From: Ooceraea biroi
Lineage: Eukaryota > Arthropoda > Insecta > Hymenoptera > Formicidae
Direction of reading: 5' to 3'
DNA: 64,000 nucleotides
Assembly: GCF_003672135.1 (NCBI RefSeq)
Contig: NC_039519.1
Span: 7,068,001-7,132,000, forward strand
The position numbers and the translations under genes are program-made. The notes under the pieces are model-generated. The model ran no database searches, was not told the origin of the DNA, and saw only the letters and a list, made by a program, of their open reading frames with translations. Of this stretch, positions 23,040-37,900 are shown in pieces. Position 1 is the first letter of the stretch; every line of letters begins with the position of its first letter.

Positions 23040-25995
23040 TATCTTGGTAAGATTTAAATTAGAGAATACAACTTAACATGTACACGTGCGCTACATGATT
23101 ATTTGATATTTTAATTTCCACAGTAATCAAGGAAAATATCACTCGAAAATGTTAGAGATGGATTCGCTCGTTTCGATAAATACATTTTTCTTTCTTCGTC
23201 TACAGTACACTTATACGTAAAAGACCCTTAATTTTATGTTGGCGCGTAGTGTGTCTATCGCAGGCTATTTGTAAATTCAACTCTCTTACAGAAAATATCT
23301 AGTCTTTTTACAACTTTTGTCAACGGAAAAGCAACGTTTTAATAAAAAGACTAAACCTTTTATAACAGATCTGAGAATTTACAAACATCATGTGACAGAG
23401 ACATCGTGAGGAGATGCGCCAAGGCGAGATCAAGAACGATGTTGCTAGGTATTATTCCCAACCTCGGTTTCAGACTTGGCTAAAACATTATAGCCGTTAT
23501 CATTATCATATACAATCGTCCCTACCATAAAATAATAAATATCATTTGTTTAAGAAGAATGGAAAATAGAGAGAGAGAAAGAGACAGTAGGGTGGATTAA
23601 AGGGGTGGTAAATATGTGATGTAAGTAGAGACGGAACAAGAAACTGCATAAAAAAAAGTATAAATGAACAAAGTAGAGGAAATGCAGTAAAAGGATAGGA
23701 GATACAAATCGATTCCCTTTGGCCTAGTTAAATCCGTTATTTCTCGCTCTAGTCTAGGTATTTACCTACGTCAATAATGAAATCAAATTCGTCATTTGGT
23801 ATAATTGCGTTTCGCGAAAAATAATCGAGCTATCTATATACACTAAAATCTTCTTAGCACGATAAGACGATATCATAATTTAATTATTTGATAGTGTCAA
23901 ACTCTCTTTCCTATATTGCTCTGCGCGTTTCCACGTTTCTCATTAGTCTTAGCGTGGAAATTTTGCATTTCGCTTCGCTGTTCTCATCTCCTCGTCGAAA
24001 AGGAAGAAAAACTTAAATCGATGTATCGGTATACAGACATGGGCATTTAAGATTGCACTCGCAATCCTTGAACCAACGAGCACTCCACCACTAAACGTGT
24101 AAAATCACTTGCGAATTTTCTGCATCATTTAATGTAGTTGGAAATTTCTCTACGAGATATCGAAGTTCGAACGCAGTCGTTATGTGTTCGACGACCATAT
24201 ATTCACTATATAATGCGTCGTACATAATAATATTTACGTGGCTATGTGTATTAGTTACATACGCACCTTAAGTTACAGTTCTCACTCTCGTAGAAATACA
24301 TGGCTAATAATAAATTAAATCATAATGCATATGCCTAACTTATTACATTGCATAAAATGTATTCTTTGGATTTAAATGCAGTATCGCGATAGAGACGTAA
24401 GACACATCAACTGAGATGAATATCTCTCTCTGCTGCAGGATATTTGTAAATTTAACTCTTTCAGGAAATGCCTATGCTTTTCTTAAGCCTCAATTTATTA
24501 ATACCCTGCTATATTATTAATGAGAGATTAATGAGAATTGCAGTATTCATGAAAAAATCGACAATTTACGATAAGCGATCGTAAATTTTGTCTAATACCG
24601 TGAACAGAACACAGACACTATAATGTCCAATTCTCAATGCATATTTTATATAATAACATTGCTGAAAATTTTTCAGAAATGTCACGTAACAATATACCGC
24701 AATATTTCATTTGAAGATTTCAAATAAAACAGAAAAAATATCATGATTTTCAAATATATCAAACGTTGCACTTCAAAACACAATTTTTTTGTAGCGTCTT
24801 TTTGTAATTTTTTTATCAAAAACTGGAATTTCTACCCAGAAAGTTTTATTTCTTTTTTAATCACGATTTATAATTTCAATTTCCAATAGAAAATAAATTC
24901 GCCAAATTATGGTCCCTAATATAGACGGAATATGCAGCGCAGGTTCTTTTACTTTCGAAAAGTAAAAGAAAGCGTCAAAATAATAGCGTCAAAATAACGA
25001 ATAACGAATAATTCACCATAACAATATTGCAAATAATTAAGCATATAGGAAAAATAGGTGAATTAAGATCCAGTAGTTTTTAAAATCCAGACTTTAAAGC
25101 AACTTTAAATCGCTTGTCCTTTTTTTCATTCATTTACATCTTTATATCAATTACTCAGTAATATAGATTGATGTCTAAATGAAATAAAATAATGACCTAT
25201 ACACACATATACACAATACTGCTTGTCTGCCTATTTTCATTATATATTATAAATTTACCTTTACAGATTATATACATATATACATAAATATATATATATA
25301 TATGCAATAAAATTTTACTTTCTTTTTAATAGCAATCAACTAATCAAATAATCAAATTTAAGTACGTCAATAGAAATAGGAAATTATACGTATAAGTACG
25401 TAAACTGAATTTCTATCAATCCATCTTACTTCACCTATTTTCCACAAGATGAGCGATTTCCCACATGATTTCTGACAATAAACTTAATATATCATATATT
25501 GTTTACTGTTCCATTCTCATATTAGCAATCGTATTTGAGAAAAACACTTTCAGAAACACTACGGTATTTTGTATGAACACGTGCGACAAATAGATATATA
25601 AGGCACGATCGTGAACCTCACAATCAGACGAAGAATTAGAGAATCCGCCGATTAATTTAAAAAAGGTATCTTTTGCACTCACGAACCACAGAAGAAAGTG
25701 ATACCCGATCAGACAACGATAATGTATGATTTCTTTTTTTTTCTTCTTTTCTTTCTTGGAATTGTGCACGATTATAAGCGATATTACCTGATTCCGCTTA
25801 TTCTCTCAGAGTTATCTCTCAATACTCCACATACGCATTCAGTAATGTTTGCTACTGAATGATTTATATCTATACAATATTTATATAATAAAATTATATA
25901 AATATATGTAGCTATGTGTGATTCACATACGCATTCTCATATGGCCACGTGTGTCTGATCGCGCTCCGCTTTCCCAAATTCCGATCGATCATTTA
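23040..25995 (-). other. probable long 3' UTR of hnt
   Basis: No coding exon is visible between the hnt stop and the polyadenylation candidate at 23039-23034. The stretch is AT-rich with a (TA)n tract at 25289-25304 and a duplicated motif of about 40 bp at 23261-23303 and 24436-24477. Regulatory 3' UTRs of this length are common for developmental transcription factors; where it ends is inferred. Confidence 0.4.
25289..25304. repeat. (AT)n microsatellite
   Basis: Simple alternating AT tract in the probable hnt 3' UTR. Confidence 0.85.
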
Positions 25996-28900
25996 TTACT
26001 CGCTGTGTTTTACGCCCAATAACTTCGCTGCGTCGTCCGCCGAGCTCAAAAGAACCTTGTCGAGTAAACCCTTTTCGCGTATTCCTAGTAAATTGGAGAT
26101 CAGGTCATTGTCTCCGCTCTCGCTGGGCGCTTCCGCGGGAGGAGCTGGGAAAGGCAAGGAGGCCGGAGCAGCGCTCTGCGAGCCGTCGTTTGCCATTCTA
26201 CCAGTAAGAGTGGCCATATTATCATAGTGATTATATCGCATCAGTGCGCAGGGTGCTGCGTCCGCTGTTGCGACCGCTGCGACTGTCGGCAGAGAGATTC
26301 TATCCTGGGTACGGGGTCTGCTGGTGTTCGTCGGGATCGGTGAATGCTGCTGACTCCTGGGAGTTATCGTCGGCGGCTGCGCGGGCGTGTTCTCCTCGTC
26401 GCCGCTGTTTCCTATGTACATGGCAGAGTCCACTGATTCGTGCTTTTTGCGGTGGCGAAGCATGCTGTGCTTCAGCGTGAATTTCCTGCAGCAGATGTCG
26501 CATTTAAAAGGCCTCTCGCCCGTGTGAGTTCTCATGTGACGGCGAAGATCCTCCGCGGACCAAAATCGTCTCATACAAAAAGCACACACTACCTGGAAAA
26601 GATAGAAGAATAATTATATGTGTGTAACGTATGTATTATATGCATATGCTTGTACTCTGTACACGCAGTGTAAGACGAAGTCTTAGATCGTAAATTTTTA
26701 AATTTGTTAATTTTCTTCTTCAATTCTAATATATTAAGATGTTATATATTATTCTAATATATTAAGATAATTTCAAGTTAGTCATAATATGTTATAATAT
26801 GATAAGAATTGGACATGTGATTGTGAGAAAAAACGAACAAAAATTTATAGAATGAAATATACATATAATTCTTTAAATTTATAAGTTTCTATGACAATAA
26901 ATTGATATGACTATTTCTAACGAAAGCGTTCAAACTTATTTCAAATACTATGTTATTTTTTATCTTATTTTATATTTAAATTTTGTTCTTTTTACCTGTT
27001 TTACTTTTATCTTAATTTTTACAATAAAGTTGATAGAATAATTTGTAAACATTTTCAGAGTGATTTAGGTACTTACTTTTCTGTTGCTATAGTCGGGAAA
27101 GTTTCTTCCTTTTTTTTCTTCGCCGTCGCTGGGATGCTGCTGCGCTGCTGATATCTGATCTTCGTTCGCGTCTATGCTCATATGTTCGAGAGCGCCTTTA
27201 GCCATCAGCATCTCGTATGAGCGCTCGTGATTAATTTTGATATGGTCCAAACAATCTTGTCGCTCCTGAAAGCCGCTCTCACAGAGGTAACATTTGAAGG
27301 GAACGTCGCCAGGACCTGGCGATGATCTCGGTGATCTACGCGATTTGCTGATCTCGTTCACTGGAGGGGACGTGTTACGATTTGACCTCGTAGTTCCACT
27401 GGTGCACGAGTTTTCCATGTTCTCAGACGTGCTCGACGACCGGCTCTCGTAATCGCTCTGATCGTTCTGCGCGGAGCATTGCGGTGGACTGTTTTGCTGA
27501 TCGCTAGATTCCGATCTGCAACTAGCCTTGCGATGCTTCGTCGTTCGATGTTTCTTCAGATTGCCTAACGTGGAAAACGTCGAACTCGGGCACTGATTGC
27601 ATTTGTACGGTCTCTCAGGTACGTTTCTCATGGAGAACGTATTGCTGTTGTTACCGCTGCTGTTGTTGCCGCTGTTGTTGTTCACTGCTAGCTGGACGTC
27701 CGGTGAGGAGGAGTTGTTTCTTCGTCGCATCTTATTTGCCTTGGTTTTATGTTTCCTCAGAAGATGACGATCACAGTTGGACTTCGTGGTGAAATGGTGT
27801 GAGCAATGAGCACATTGATACGGCTTCTGGCCAGTGTGAGTGAGGATGTGTCGTCTCAATGACGAGGTCCAAGGGAACGGACGCTGGCAGAAGGGACATA
27901 TCACTCGATTAGGTGCCATCGAGTACGCGGACTTCTTCTTCTTTTTCCTCTTCTTGCTCGACGAGGAATCATTTCCCGAGGTGAGGGAGTCGGATTTCTC
28001 GCTACCGGAATTGTTGCCGCTGGTCGAGGCCACGGGACCTTCCTCGTCGCTCAAATACTGCGGCTGAAATTGCTGGTATTGCTGAGAGGCGTTGTCCAAG
28101 AGTTTCGAGACGCTCGCGAGATCGGGCGTCCCGTCCTCGAGTTTACCTTGTTCTTTTTCGACAGGTTCTGTCTTTACGGCCGCTTCTTCAGGTTGCATCA
28201 CTTCTTCGCTTTCATCTGCCGCGGATTCTTCCGGCTTCGCTGTCTCATCGACGCTATTGTGCGCGGCCTGTTCGTTATGGGACTCCTCCGAAGTTTCTTC
28301 GGTAGACTCTACCGCTTCCGTCTTCACGGCAACATCTTTGACGTCCTCGTTATTCTCTAATTGGTCTCTCAGTAAACTCGTACTAGGTTCGTGCTGAGTT
28401 TGTGGTTCCTCAACGCCTTCCTCCTCATCTATAACCATTTCGTCGTCCGTATCATTCTCCTCTATTTTATTAGCTTTTAATTGCTGCGCAAGAATTGCGT
28501 ATTTCACTTGGTCCGAGATAGGATGCTTGTTGTAGTCCGACGAAATCATCGACGAATCCATATTTGAGGGAATGTTCGGGTATGGCTGAGCCACCTGTGA
28601 AGTCGACGGAGCAGAATTCTGTACCACAGTTGGATGATTCGCGGGCGGTCTGCCTCTGGTGGAGTGTCCACCGCGAGGTCTTTGGCTCCAGTACTGAGGA
28701 TGCTGCTGCTTAATATGTCGTTCCATGTTGCTTCTTAGAGTGAATCTCGCCGAGCAATGTTCACAGCCAAAGGGTCTCTCAGTTCGATATCTGCGTTGTT
28801 TCTGCTTGGGGATTAACACTCCGTTCTTGATGACCATTTTAACAGAATCGTTTGATGAGATGTTACTATCCGTTTTCTCGCGGCTCGACGTGGTCTGGTT

Positions 28901-31900
28901 AGCCATTTGCGCGCTTATTAGATTCGCATAAGCGGTTTGCTCGCTCGTAGCTGGCGGAGCAACGTCTCTTGCCTGCGTATAAGCTGCGTAACTGGTGCTA
29001 GGCAACGACGGATCTACCGAGAGAGCACCGCCGCCGGTCAATTGCAAACCCCTAACTAATTCCTTTTGCAGTCTGCCTTTCGCGGCCAGTTCCTGGTTGA
29101 ACATGTGAGGATTGAGGAAATAAGGTGATATCATACCTGCGCCCACTGCACCAGCCGTTAGTGTGCCAAGATTGCGATAAATAGTATTCGCGTAAAAAGA
29201 ATCCAACGATGTCGGAGAGTTCTCGCGAGCTCTGTTTAACAAAGCTTGCGTCAAAAGCAACGCTTGATTCGTGGCGTACAATTCTTGCTGGTTGTTCTTG
29301 TACCGTTTCTCATCCTGAGACCCGATATCTTCGCTCTCCCTCTTCCGTTTCTTGCTCAGATCCAGAGGATCCATCGAAAGATCCAACGGCCCGTCCTCTC
29401 CGGAATTCGACACAGAGCTCGTTGAGGGTTTCGACAAGTTCATCGGACTAGCTTGAATTCTTTGGTGCGGATCCGTTTTGGTATCATTGACTAGAGACAC
29501 GCTCCCATCCGATGATCTTGATTCCACGTCCTCGTCGATCTTTGAGTAATTAGGCTTCGCGACCAGATCGTGAGACACGTTCGAGTCCTCGGTACTTTTC
29601 TTCACGACGTTAAACATTTGCATCTTCGTCGGCCTGGAGAACATTTCCGATTTCTCATAGCAGTTCAACACATCGGCACGAGCGTTCGATGGTCCAGGAT
29701 TACTGTCCAGCGGCACAGGCGGATAATGCATTTGTTGTTGCTGCGAGGCTTCCTCACGTTCATTCGGATAAATGAGCGTTTTCCGCACGTCCTCCCGAAC
29801 GACTCTCGGCGAACTTCTCTCGACGTTTTCGTTCGTCGAGTCCTCACTTGGATGATAGATCAACGCGTTCTTGACGTCTTCCTTGCTTATCATTCCATGA
29901 CGGTTCTTCACGTGCCTCTCACAATTCGCCTTGGTAGTGAACGCGTAGTTGCAGAGGGAGCACTCGAACGGCCGATCGCCATTGTGCGATCTCAGATGCT
30001 TCGACAAGCTCCCCTTGTCGCTGCTAATGAAGGGACACATGTTGCATGGATACGGCGTTCCCGGTTCCACGTTCATGTGCGCGCGATTGTGGCCCTTCAG
30101 TGCCCGCAGATTGGGAAATACTGCCGTGCACAGTTTGCAAGGGAACTCACCCTTCAACTTCATCTTCCGAAATTCCGCGGTGAAAGAATCTTGCGCTTCC
30201 TCTTCATTGTACTCGGACGAGCAGGTGCCCGATGAGCCTGAGGAACTGACACTCGGATTAAATTTAACGTTGTTCTCAGGCGTGCTGGTGTCCGAGCGAG
30301 GAAAAGTTTGCAGGCCGTTTAGACTGACAGATAAGATGCTTGGGATGTCGGCTAGGTCCTTGGCCTCTTTAGGCTCCTTGATCTCCTTCAGCTCTTTGGC
30401 CTCTTTCGCGTCTCTCAGCTCTTTCGATTCCTGCACCGAGGACTTATTTTGCAGATCTAGCACAGCGAAGAACTTCTCGCGCCTCGTTTTAGGATCATCC
30501 AGCTGCGGCGGCGAGACGTCCAGCTCTGTTTCGAGATTGTTATTGGTGCTGTTGTCGTAATTATTGTTGTTGTCGTTGCTGTTCCTCTTGTTTTTGTAGG
30601 GACCCCTACATTCTTTCTCGTGAGCCAGCTGGGCTTCCCTGCAGGGAAACGCGTGCTGGCACTTCATGCATTGGAACCTGTTCGCCTCGCCAGAAGCCGG
30701 CCGGTGCAACTCCCGCTCGCACATCGCCCGGGCGATCGTCGGAAACTTGATGGCTGAGAAGTCGATGAATGTCAGATCTTTGAAGCCGTCCACGGAGTTA
30801 CGTAGGTTCCGGCTGTTGTTGCCGTCCGAGTTTTTTTTATAGTGCCTCATGGAACGATGGAGGTTCAGTACGCGGTGATTCTTGAAGGACAGGTTGCAGA
30901 TATCGCATTTCGCTGGAGAACCCGGATGCATCCGCTCCACGTGGGACTTCAGGAGCGCGCTGGTCACGAAATCCTGTCGGCCACAGATCAAGCAACTGAA
31001 GACTTTCTGCTCCTCCTCCGGCCGGCATCTGATCATCATTCTGGCGTTGTTTATGAGGATCTTGTGGTGCCTTTGGTCCTCCACGTCGCTCGTATCCTCC
31101 TTCGATCTCTTCCGTTTAATCGTATGGTTACTGGGCGACGCCTGTTGCCGATCGTCCATCAGATCTGGCGAGTTGCGCTCAGTAAGTTCGTTGTTGTTGT
31201 ACTCATCTTGGTTCGTTGTCGCTGGTTTCTCTGAGCCACTGCTGCCCTCGGAGTCTGTGCAGCTGTTCGGCGACACCGCCCGATGAGCACATCTCACATG
31301 TAGGTTCATGTTACTGTTTGTCGTGAACGACATGTCACAGTGCTTGCACTTGAACGATCGCTCGTCCGAATGCATTAACACGTGCTCGTCGAGTGAGCTA
31401 GCCGAGCTGAGCACCTTGTTGCAAACACCACAACTGTAGTCTTCCTCGCCACTGCAGTCCGTGCTACGAGGCGAGTTGTGACCGCGCAGATGATTCGTCA
31501 GTTCGTGAGAGGTGGAAAACACCGACGGACACGTCGGGCATGGATGCGCACCAGTCTCCGACAGCTCAGTCTATTTTCGGAAAAAAATATGCGATATTGA
31601 AACACATTGCTGCATAGAATCGTGATTATGTCGTTAAAAGTATGATAATAATTTTGTTCACGTTGCTAGTTTATTTCTAATAATGATAAAGCTTCTAATC
31701 CTAATTACTTAATTATTATTATTAATATAATTGCCTTACAAATCTTGATTTTTAAGAATTACTAAAGCTTTTAAAGCGATTGATATTAATTATATTAATA
31801 TTAATCTTAAATAAAATTAATGTAAAATATAACGATATATAACATTATAATCTAATAGTATTTTTACACATTCTGGAAATGTATAAATACTTACACTTGA

Positions 31901-34900
31901 TGATGGTGATGCAGCATCAACCGGTGTTTCATTCTCTTGCTCTTGGTCAGGTCCATTTTCGGTTTCAACCACTACAACAAAAAAGAATATTGCAAGTTTT
32001 AATAAAACATTTAAGTAATCTTTTATAAACAGTTATAACTATATATAAATTATATATAAATGAGTTATATATAAACACTAATATAATTATATATTTAAGT
32101 AAGCAAAACTAAGGCAGATGACAAGTTTGCAATCTCTATGTACCTATCCATTCACTATTGATCTGCATAACTTGATCTGCACATATAAAACAGAACGTTT
32201 GAATGTGGATTACTGAATTCAGAATTAGATTTTAATTTTTCATATTATTTCTTTAACGGAAATTTCACGACGACCGGAAAAACCCATAGAGCGAGTGCGA
32301 TTGTTGTGGACCACACGTCTGCTGATGAAACAGGAAAACCGAAACACCACTAATGATGAATAGTGAATACAGCAATTAAAATATAGAAAGAGCGTGTATG
32401 CAATTATCACAGGGTATAATTAACTTTAACTAAATTTTTATTGTGGTTAACACGACCGAATGCTATAATTGTTCGATATTTATTCAATTATATAACTATT
32501 TATTTCACTTTGCTTTTTTCTTTCTTTGACGAAAATAATAAATTTGCATCCACTTATACGAACACTAAAAAAACTTGAATAAATTTTATAATGTTATCAA
32601 GTTAGAATTGTGTTTACTTTCAAAGACTATGAAACCATCGAGATCACATAAATCTATTATATAATTTACAAAAATTTGTAATATCTTATACTCGATATCG
32701 ATAATTATAACATAATTTAGGATATCTCGGCGTCATAGGAAAACTTTGTTCGGAATATAATACTGACTGATGCGCGTAATGTCTTTTAAATCACGGATAA
32801 ATAGGAGCCGCACCAGATCCGCCGGTGTTGCGTCTCTGGAAACCTTACTGAGTAAAGAATTGTGTCAGCGGCAAGACAGGACACAAATCTGACCAAGTAT
32901 TCCGGAAGCTGATACCAAGGCTGAACCGCAGATGGAGCCGGGACAATAACATTTTTATCAACGTCCTCGCCCGATGTTCTAACCGCATTCTATTCTATTT
33001 ACATGCTTTTGGAGAACGCAGTGGGCATCTTGAGAAATTAGCGATTAGCATAGGATGCGAGATAGGATACATCTGGGCTGTAAACTGGCGCGCTAAGACC
33101 TGGCATTTTAATCGTTTTGATATTTTCTTATCTACTCGGAAAAAAATCAAATTATTATTCAAAAGATTTAAAAGGTTATTACCAGAATTCTCGTTTCGAA
33201 TACATAATAAGCATAATTAGCTATAATTAACCGAATATTATTTGATATTATCTAATTATCTTGATACTTATTTATTAATTTAAGGAATATTGAAATTTAT
33301 TCGACTTTTCTGCAAACCTTATATTGATTGATCGATTGATTATTATTTACACAATCATGATTTTGCTTGGATATTCAGAACAAAGCAGAATCACAAGAAT
33401 ATCTTGTGAATCATATCAACTTAATATCGTCTCTGAGTATTAGTTTGAACATTTCTTATCACATTCCATACGGAATTAGAATCTGTCCGATATCTAGAAC
33501 ATAACGAGAGTAACATGGATTTACGCACAAGTTTCCGGATTCTGAAGAAGCCACGTATCACTATTATGATAAGAATTGTATTTCTTGAACGAATTTCTGT
33601 AGAACTAGAGTTCACTCGTACATTGTAGTAATCAAGATTGTGGTAAGGAAAATCAGGCAACGCTAAGATGTTCCGCTAAGCCACGCACAATGACCATATC
33701 AAAAGAAAGAAATAGATTAAAGATACGAGACGAGACTTCAGAGTTAAAAAGACGTTTAAAAGAGAGATTTAATATTTTCATTGAATTTCAATCAAATATA
33801 TAAAATTTTTCATCTCTATTTCATAATTAGATTTAAATCCATTAGAATTTAATTATTCTTCAGAAATACACGTAGGTATCAATAATATTTATATTACTTT
33901 TATGGATTTCTATAAATTAATAAATTAAAAGTAAATAATAATTAATAAATAAACTTTTTTGGAAATCTCGTAGTCGGTTCATCGAGATTTATGCGCGTCT
34001 TACGATAGCGCACTCTCACGATATCTCACGATAATTATCTGCAATAAAGAAGCGATAGTTTTAGTCGAACAGTTAGATTAAATTTAAAACAACGAAGGAA
34101 CTTTATATATTAAAGTACATTTTTGTTCATGTCAATGTTAATGTCGTGAAACACGCACACACAATTATCAAATTTCCAACTTATTTTCCTGTGCTATCAT
34201 ATTATAAATCTCCTTGAAAGAGAGAGACAAAAAATAAAGCATTACACAGGTTGCTCCTCGATTCAATGACTACATAGTCATTGAATACTACATGGTCATG
34301 TGGTCCTAAACGAACCTGCTCGACTGGCGCCCATATAAACGTACCTGCCGACAGGTGGATTTTATTCATGCACGTAAATCATGTGCGCGCGTGCGTACGT
34401 TCTGGTCAAGTGTGAAGAAACGAGTCTGATCACTTTGGTCTGCGGTTTGACTCAAGCCTGATCGTGAATAACTTCCTGACCTCTTGCAATCAATCTTAAC
34501 TGCTTAAGTAGCCACTTATAAGTGACGTCAAAAGTGTAATCATTATCATTTCTAATTTATATTAATTTCTTAAAAAGACCACTTTTTAATTTGATTTGCA
34601 AACTTATAATTGAAAAAAGAACTTTACAAACAATTATTCAAGAAAGATCAATTGCATAGTTTTTCGTTAATTAATTGTGCTTTTATAATATTTCAAATAT
34701 ATCTAATCACACGATATTGATAACAAAATCAAAATATGTTTCGATCAATCTTTTCTCACTAATTAAATTATTTTGTACTGTTACGATTACTTAATAAGAT
34801 ACGACGTATTATCACAAAGCATAGTTAAGAAAACATTAATATTCTCGCATCAATGACGAGAAACGCACGCCAAGAAAAATAGAAATCGGTTTTCGTGGTT

Positions 34901-37900
34901 CATGGAACGTGGTAACGATTGGTTTTGAGTCTCCGCGATCGTTAGAAATGGAAAGCACCAGAAGGAAAGATTTCCAATTGCGACGATCAGGAATCTATAC
35001 CGAATTTCACCCGAGACAATCTCTGTGACGAACTTAAAAAAATTAAAAACCAGATACTCATGACGGAACCATGTAAGCAATAAAGTTAAAATATTGAAAG
35101 AAATTGACCAAGTTTTAGCAACTCGTCAAAAATTAGTAATTAAAAATTTTAATTTTGTTTGCTTTTATTTTTCCAATAATCCTATTTCTCCTACACAAGT
35201 ACATTTTTTACAAATTATTTATTAGCATAATATGCTTCAACACTTCATGATAAGCATTCTGCACTTTCTATCTCATTGCCATATAAAAAAATCAATAAAG
35301 AAACATAAAACAATAGTAAGGTAAGATATTGAAATTCTGCCTTCAAATATAACAAATATCACTGCCCACATATGTCACTTTTTAGATGTATAACCATCTG
35401 TTTAAAAATCGTTAAAAAATCAATCATTGAATTTGTACTCATAAAAGGCTGTCGATATTAAAAATTAATGAAAAGTAATGCAAAAAGTGAGCGATTCGGG
35501 CAATGCGCGGGCGCGGGCGCGGGCGCCCAACACCCCTAATCGCACAGTTCCAAGGGAAGTTCCGAGCGAACCGAGGAACTCGAATGCCACGCCTATATCT
35601 GCATTGCACCCTCATGGAACCACCTCGCCGGGGAGCCTTGAGGGAAAAAGGGAGCAGTGTCATGTCCGCTCGAGGGCGTACATGCGCATTTTCGTTCGTT
35701 CACTCGGTGCCTCCTACGAATCGTAGGATGCTGCGCTGAAGCATGGAGAGGGGGAGTCGGCGACTCGACGTTGCGCCGCACCGCCATTGGCCGCCTCTCA
35801 TCTCTCTCGGAGGCTTTTTTATCTTCTCCTTCCCTTTCCCCGCCGCTTACTCCACTCCCCCCACTCCCCCTTTACATCGCGCCCTACCGTTCCTCGCCCC
35901 CTACCTCCTGCCTCTATTCCTTTTATCTCACTCGCGCTCCTCTCCTATCTAGTCCTTTTATCTTATGCCCGGACGTACCCTTCGTTCTTTCTTTTAGCTC
36001 TTATTGCGCTCGGGCGTACTCTCTCTGCTCCTTGTTTCTCCCTCAATTGTCGTAGTTCTTTCCTTATCTTTCTCCAGCCTTCCGTTTCTCTCTTTCTGCT
36101 CCTAACTGCTCCAATCTTCCTTTTTTCCTTCGCTTTCAACATCGCTGCTCGCTATTGTCAGCGATCGCACCAAGCGTTTCTCTTCTCTTCGTCTTCTTTC
36201 CTGCAGACTCATGCGACTGCGTCTCGTCCTTTTTTCTGCTTCCCCTTCTCACTCCCCTCCTCCTGCTCTCTCTCCAGTCTGTCTCGGTAACTCTGCCATC
36301 CCGCATCTGTCTCTTTTTCTCCCCCTAGCACCTTTCTCTCTCTCTCTCCCGACGGCGCTTCTTTCCCCCTTCGTCATCCTCTCCCTCCTTCTCCCTCCGG
36401 TTCTCCCTCATCATCCCCGCTTCTTCCACGCTCGGATACACCCACGCACCACGCAGGAGAAACAAAGATGGCGGTCGGTTAGTATGTTTCGAGAGTCGTC
36501 TCTCTGACAACCTTGGGGCTTACCCATCCGTAACACACCGGATACCACCCACCGTAAGCAACCCTTCACTCGTACCTGCGGGTGACTACTCTAGTTAACG
36601 CACGAGTACCCTTCTTCTCTCACTCTCCTCTCTTTATCTTTTTTTTTGTTTATTACGAATTTCTTACATGAACAATAAGCATCGATTTCATGAGCAAAAC
36701 TTTATTTTGAAGATCAGTATCTCCATAAATAAAAAAAAGCAGTTGTATAAAATTTCTTCCCACTTATCTTTCTTATTTTATTAAAATGTTAATATTTTAA
36801 TTATAATCGCGGTTACTAAGAAAATATCTATGAAGGATTTTAAACGCAGAAATATTGCATACGAACTGAGATTAGAACTGTCTTCGATTCTCACTTCCGA
36901 TCAGCAAATATCCTCCGAAGACGTAATTCGACAGTTGCATGAAGACGCGTGAGCATGCGGGATGTAGACAGAGCGAAACTTCAGAAAAATCTACCGCTGC
37001 CATTCATTAATTTCACGATCGACCGTAGGTGAACGGTTCGAGGTGCTGCGAAGGATGTCACGCGAAGCACCCTCGTATACGTGGCCCAACCGAGTGTTTC
37101 CGCATGTACCTAGACGCGGTTGTCATATCTACCTACCTACCGCATCTATAGATGCTGTCGTAATAACACCTATACAAATTCTAGACTGACCTTATAGCGT
37201 CTGAGGAGTAGGGACTGAAGAGCGATGATAGGTGTGGTTGGCGAACGTCTAATCCTTAACCGCGAGTAGCAATCGATCTTATATCATTCGCGTTTTCCGC
37301 GTAGGAATAGTAGGCCTTCTTCGCAAAGAATCATATTCACGAGAATCATTGTTCTTACGATTTTAACTAAGAAGTGGACCATTAAATTGATTGTGAAACG
37401 TTGACTAATACTGACTAATACTTCTCAGTATTTTTGTAAAATATGTTAAAAGATACATTCCTAATTAGTTACGGTGCCCTCCAAGGGAAGATTTGGTCAA
37501 GATATTTTATATGTGCTTTAGGAAACGATAATGATTAATAAGAAACTGTTTTATTCGATTTTGCAGTGATTAATAGTCTTAACTTTTTGCAGAAAATATA
37601 AAGTAGTACATAGCAAAATACATTTTGTACTTCTGTTAAAAACAGAAAATCCTCATAAAACTTTTTATGTTAAAAACGCTACATATCCACGTGTAAATTT
37701 AACAAATTGTCGTTGTATTAATTGAGCTGTGTGTGTTAAATTTATAATCAAAATATTAGATCCAAATTTTAAAATAACATTTTATATGTAATAGTAAGAA
37801 CATTGTAGGAACCATACAAATAATATTTTTCTTAAGTAAAATTTAACATTGTAAATGTTTCTTTTACATAAAATTTACTTCCAGACATTGTAATTTTCCT

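Noticed and set aside
29570..30235. 221-codon frame antisense to hnt
   Set aside because: It is a shadow of the zinc-finger coding sequence in another frame.
35787..36290. 167-codon frame on the plus strand
   Set aside because: Ser/Pro/Leu/Phe-only composition comes from the C/T-skewed tract; no domain.
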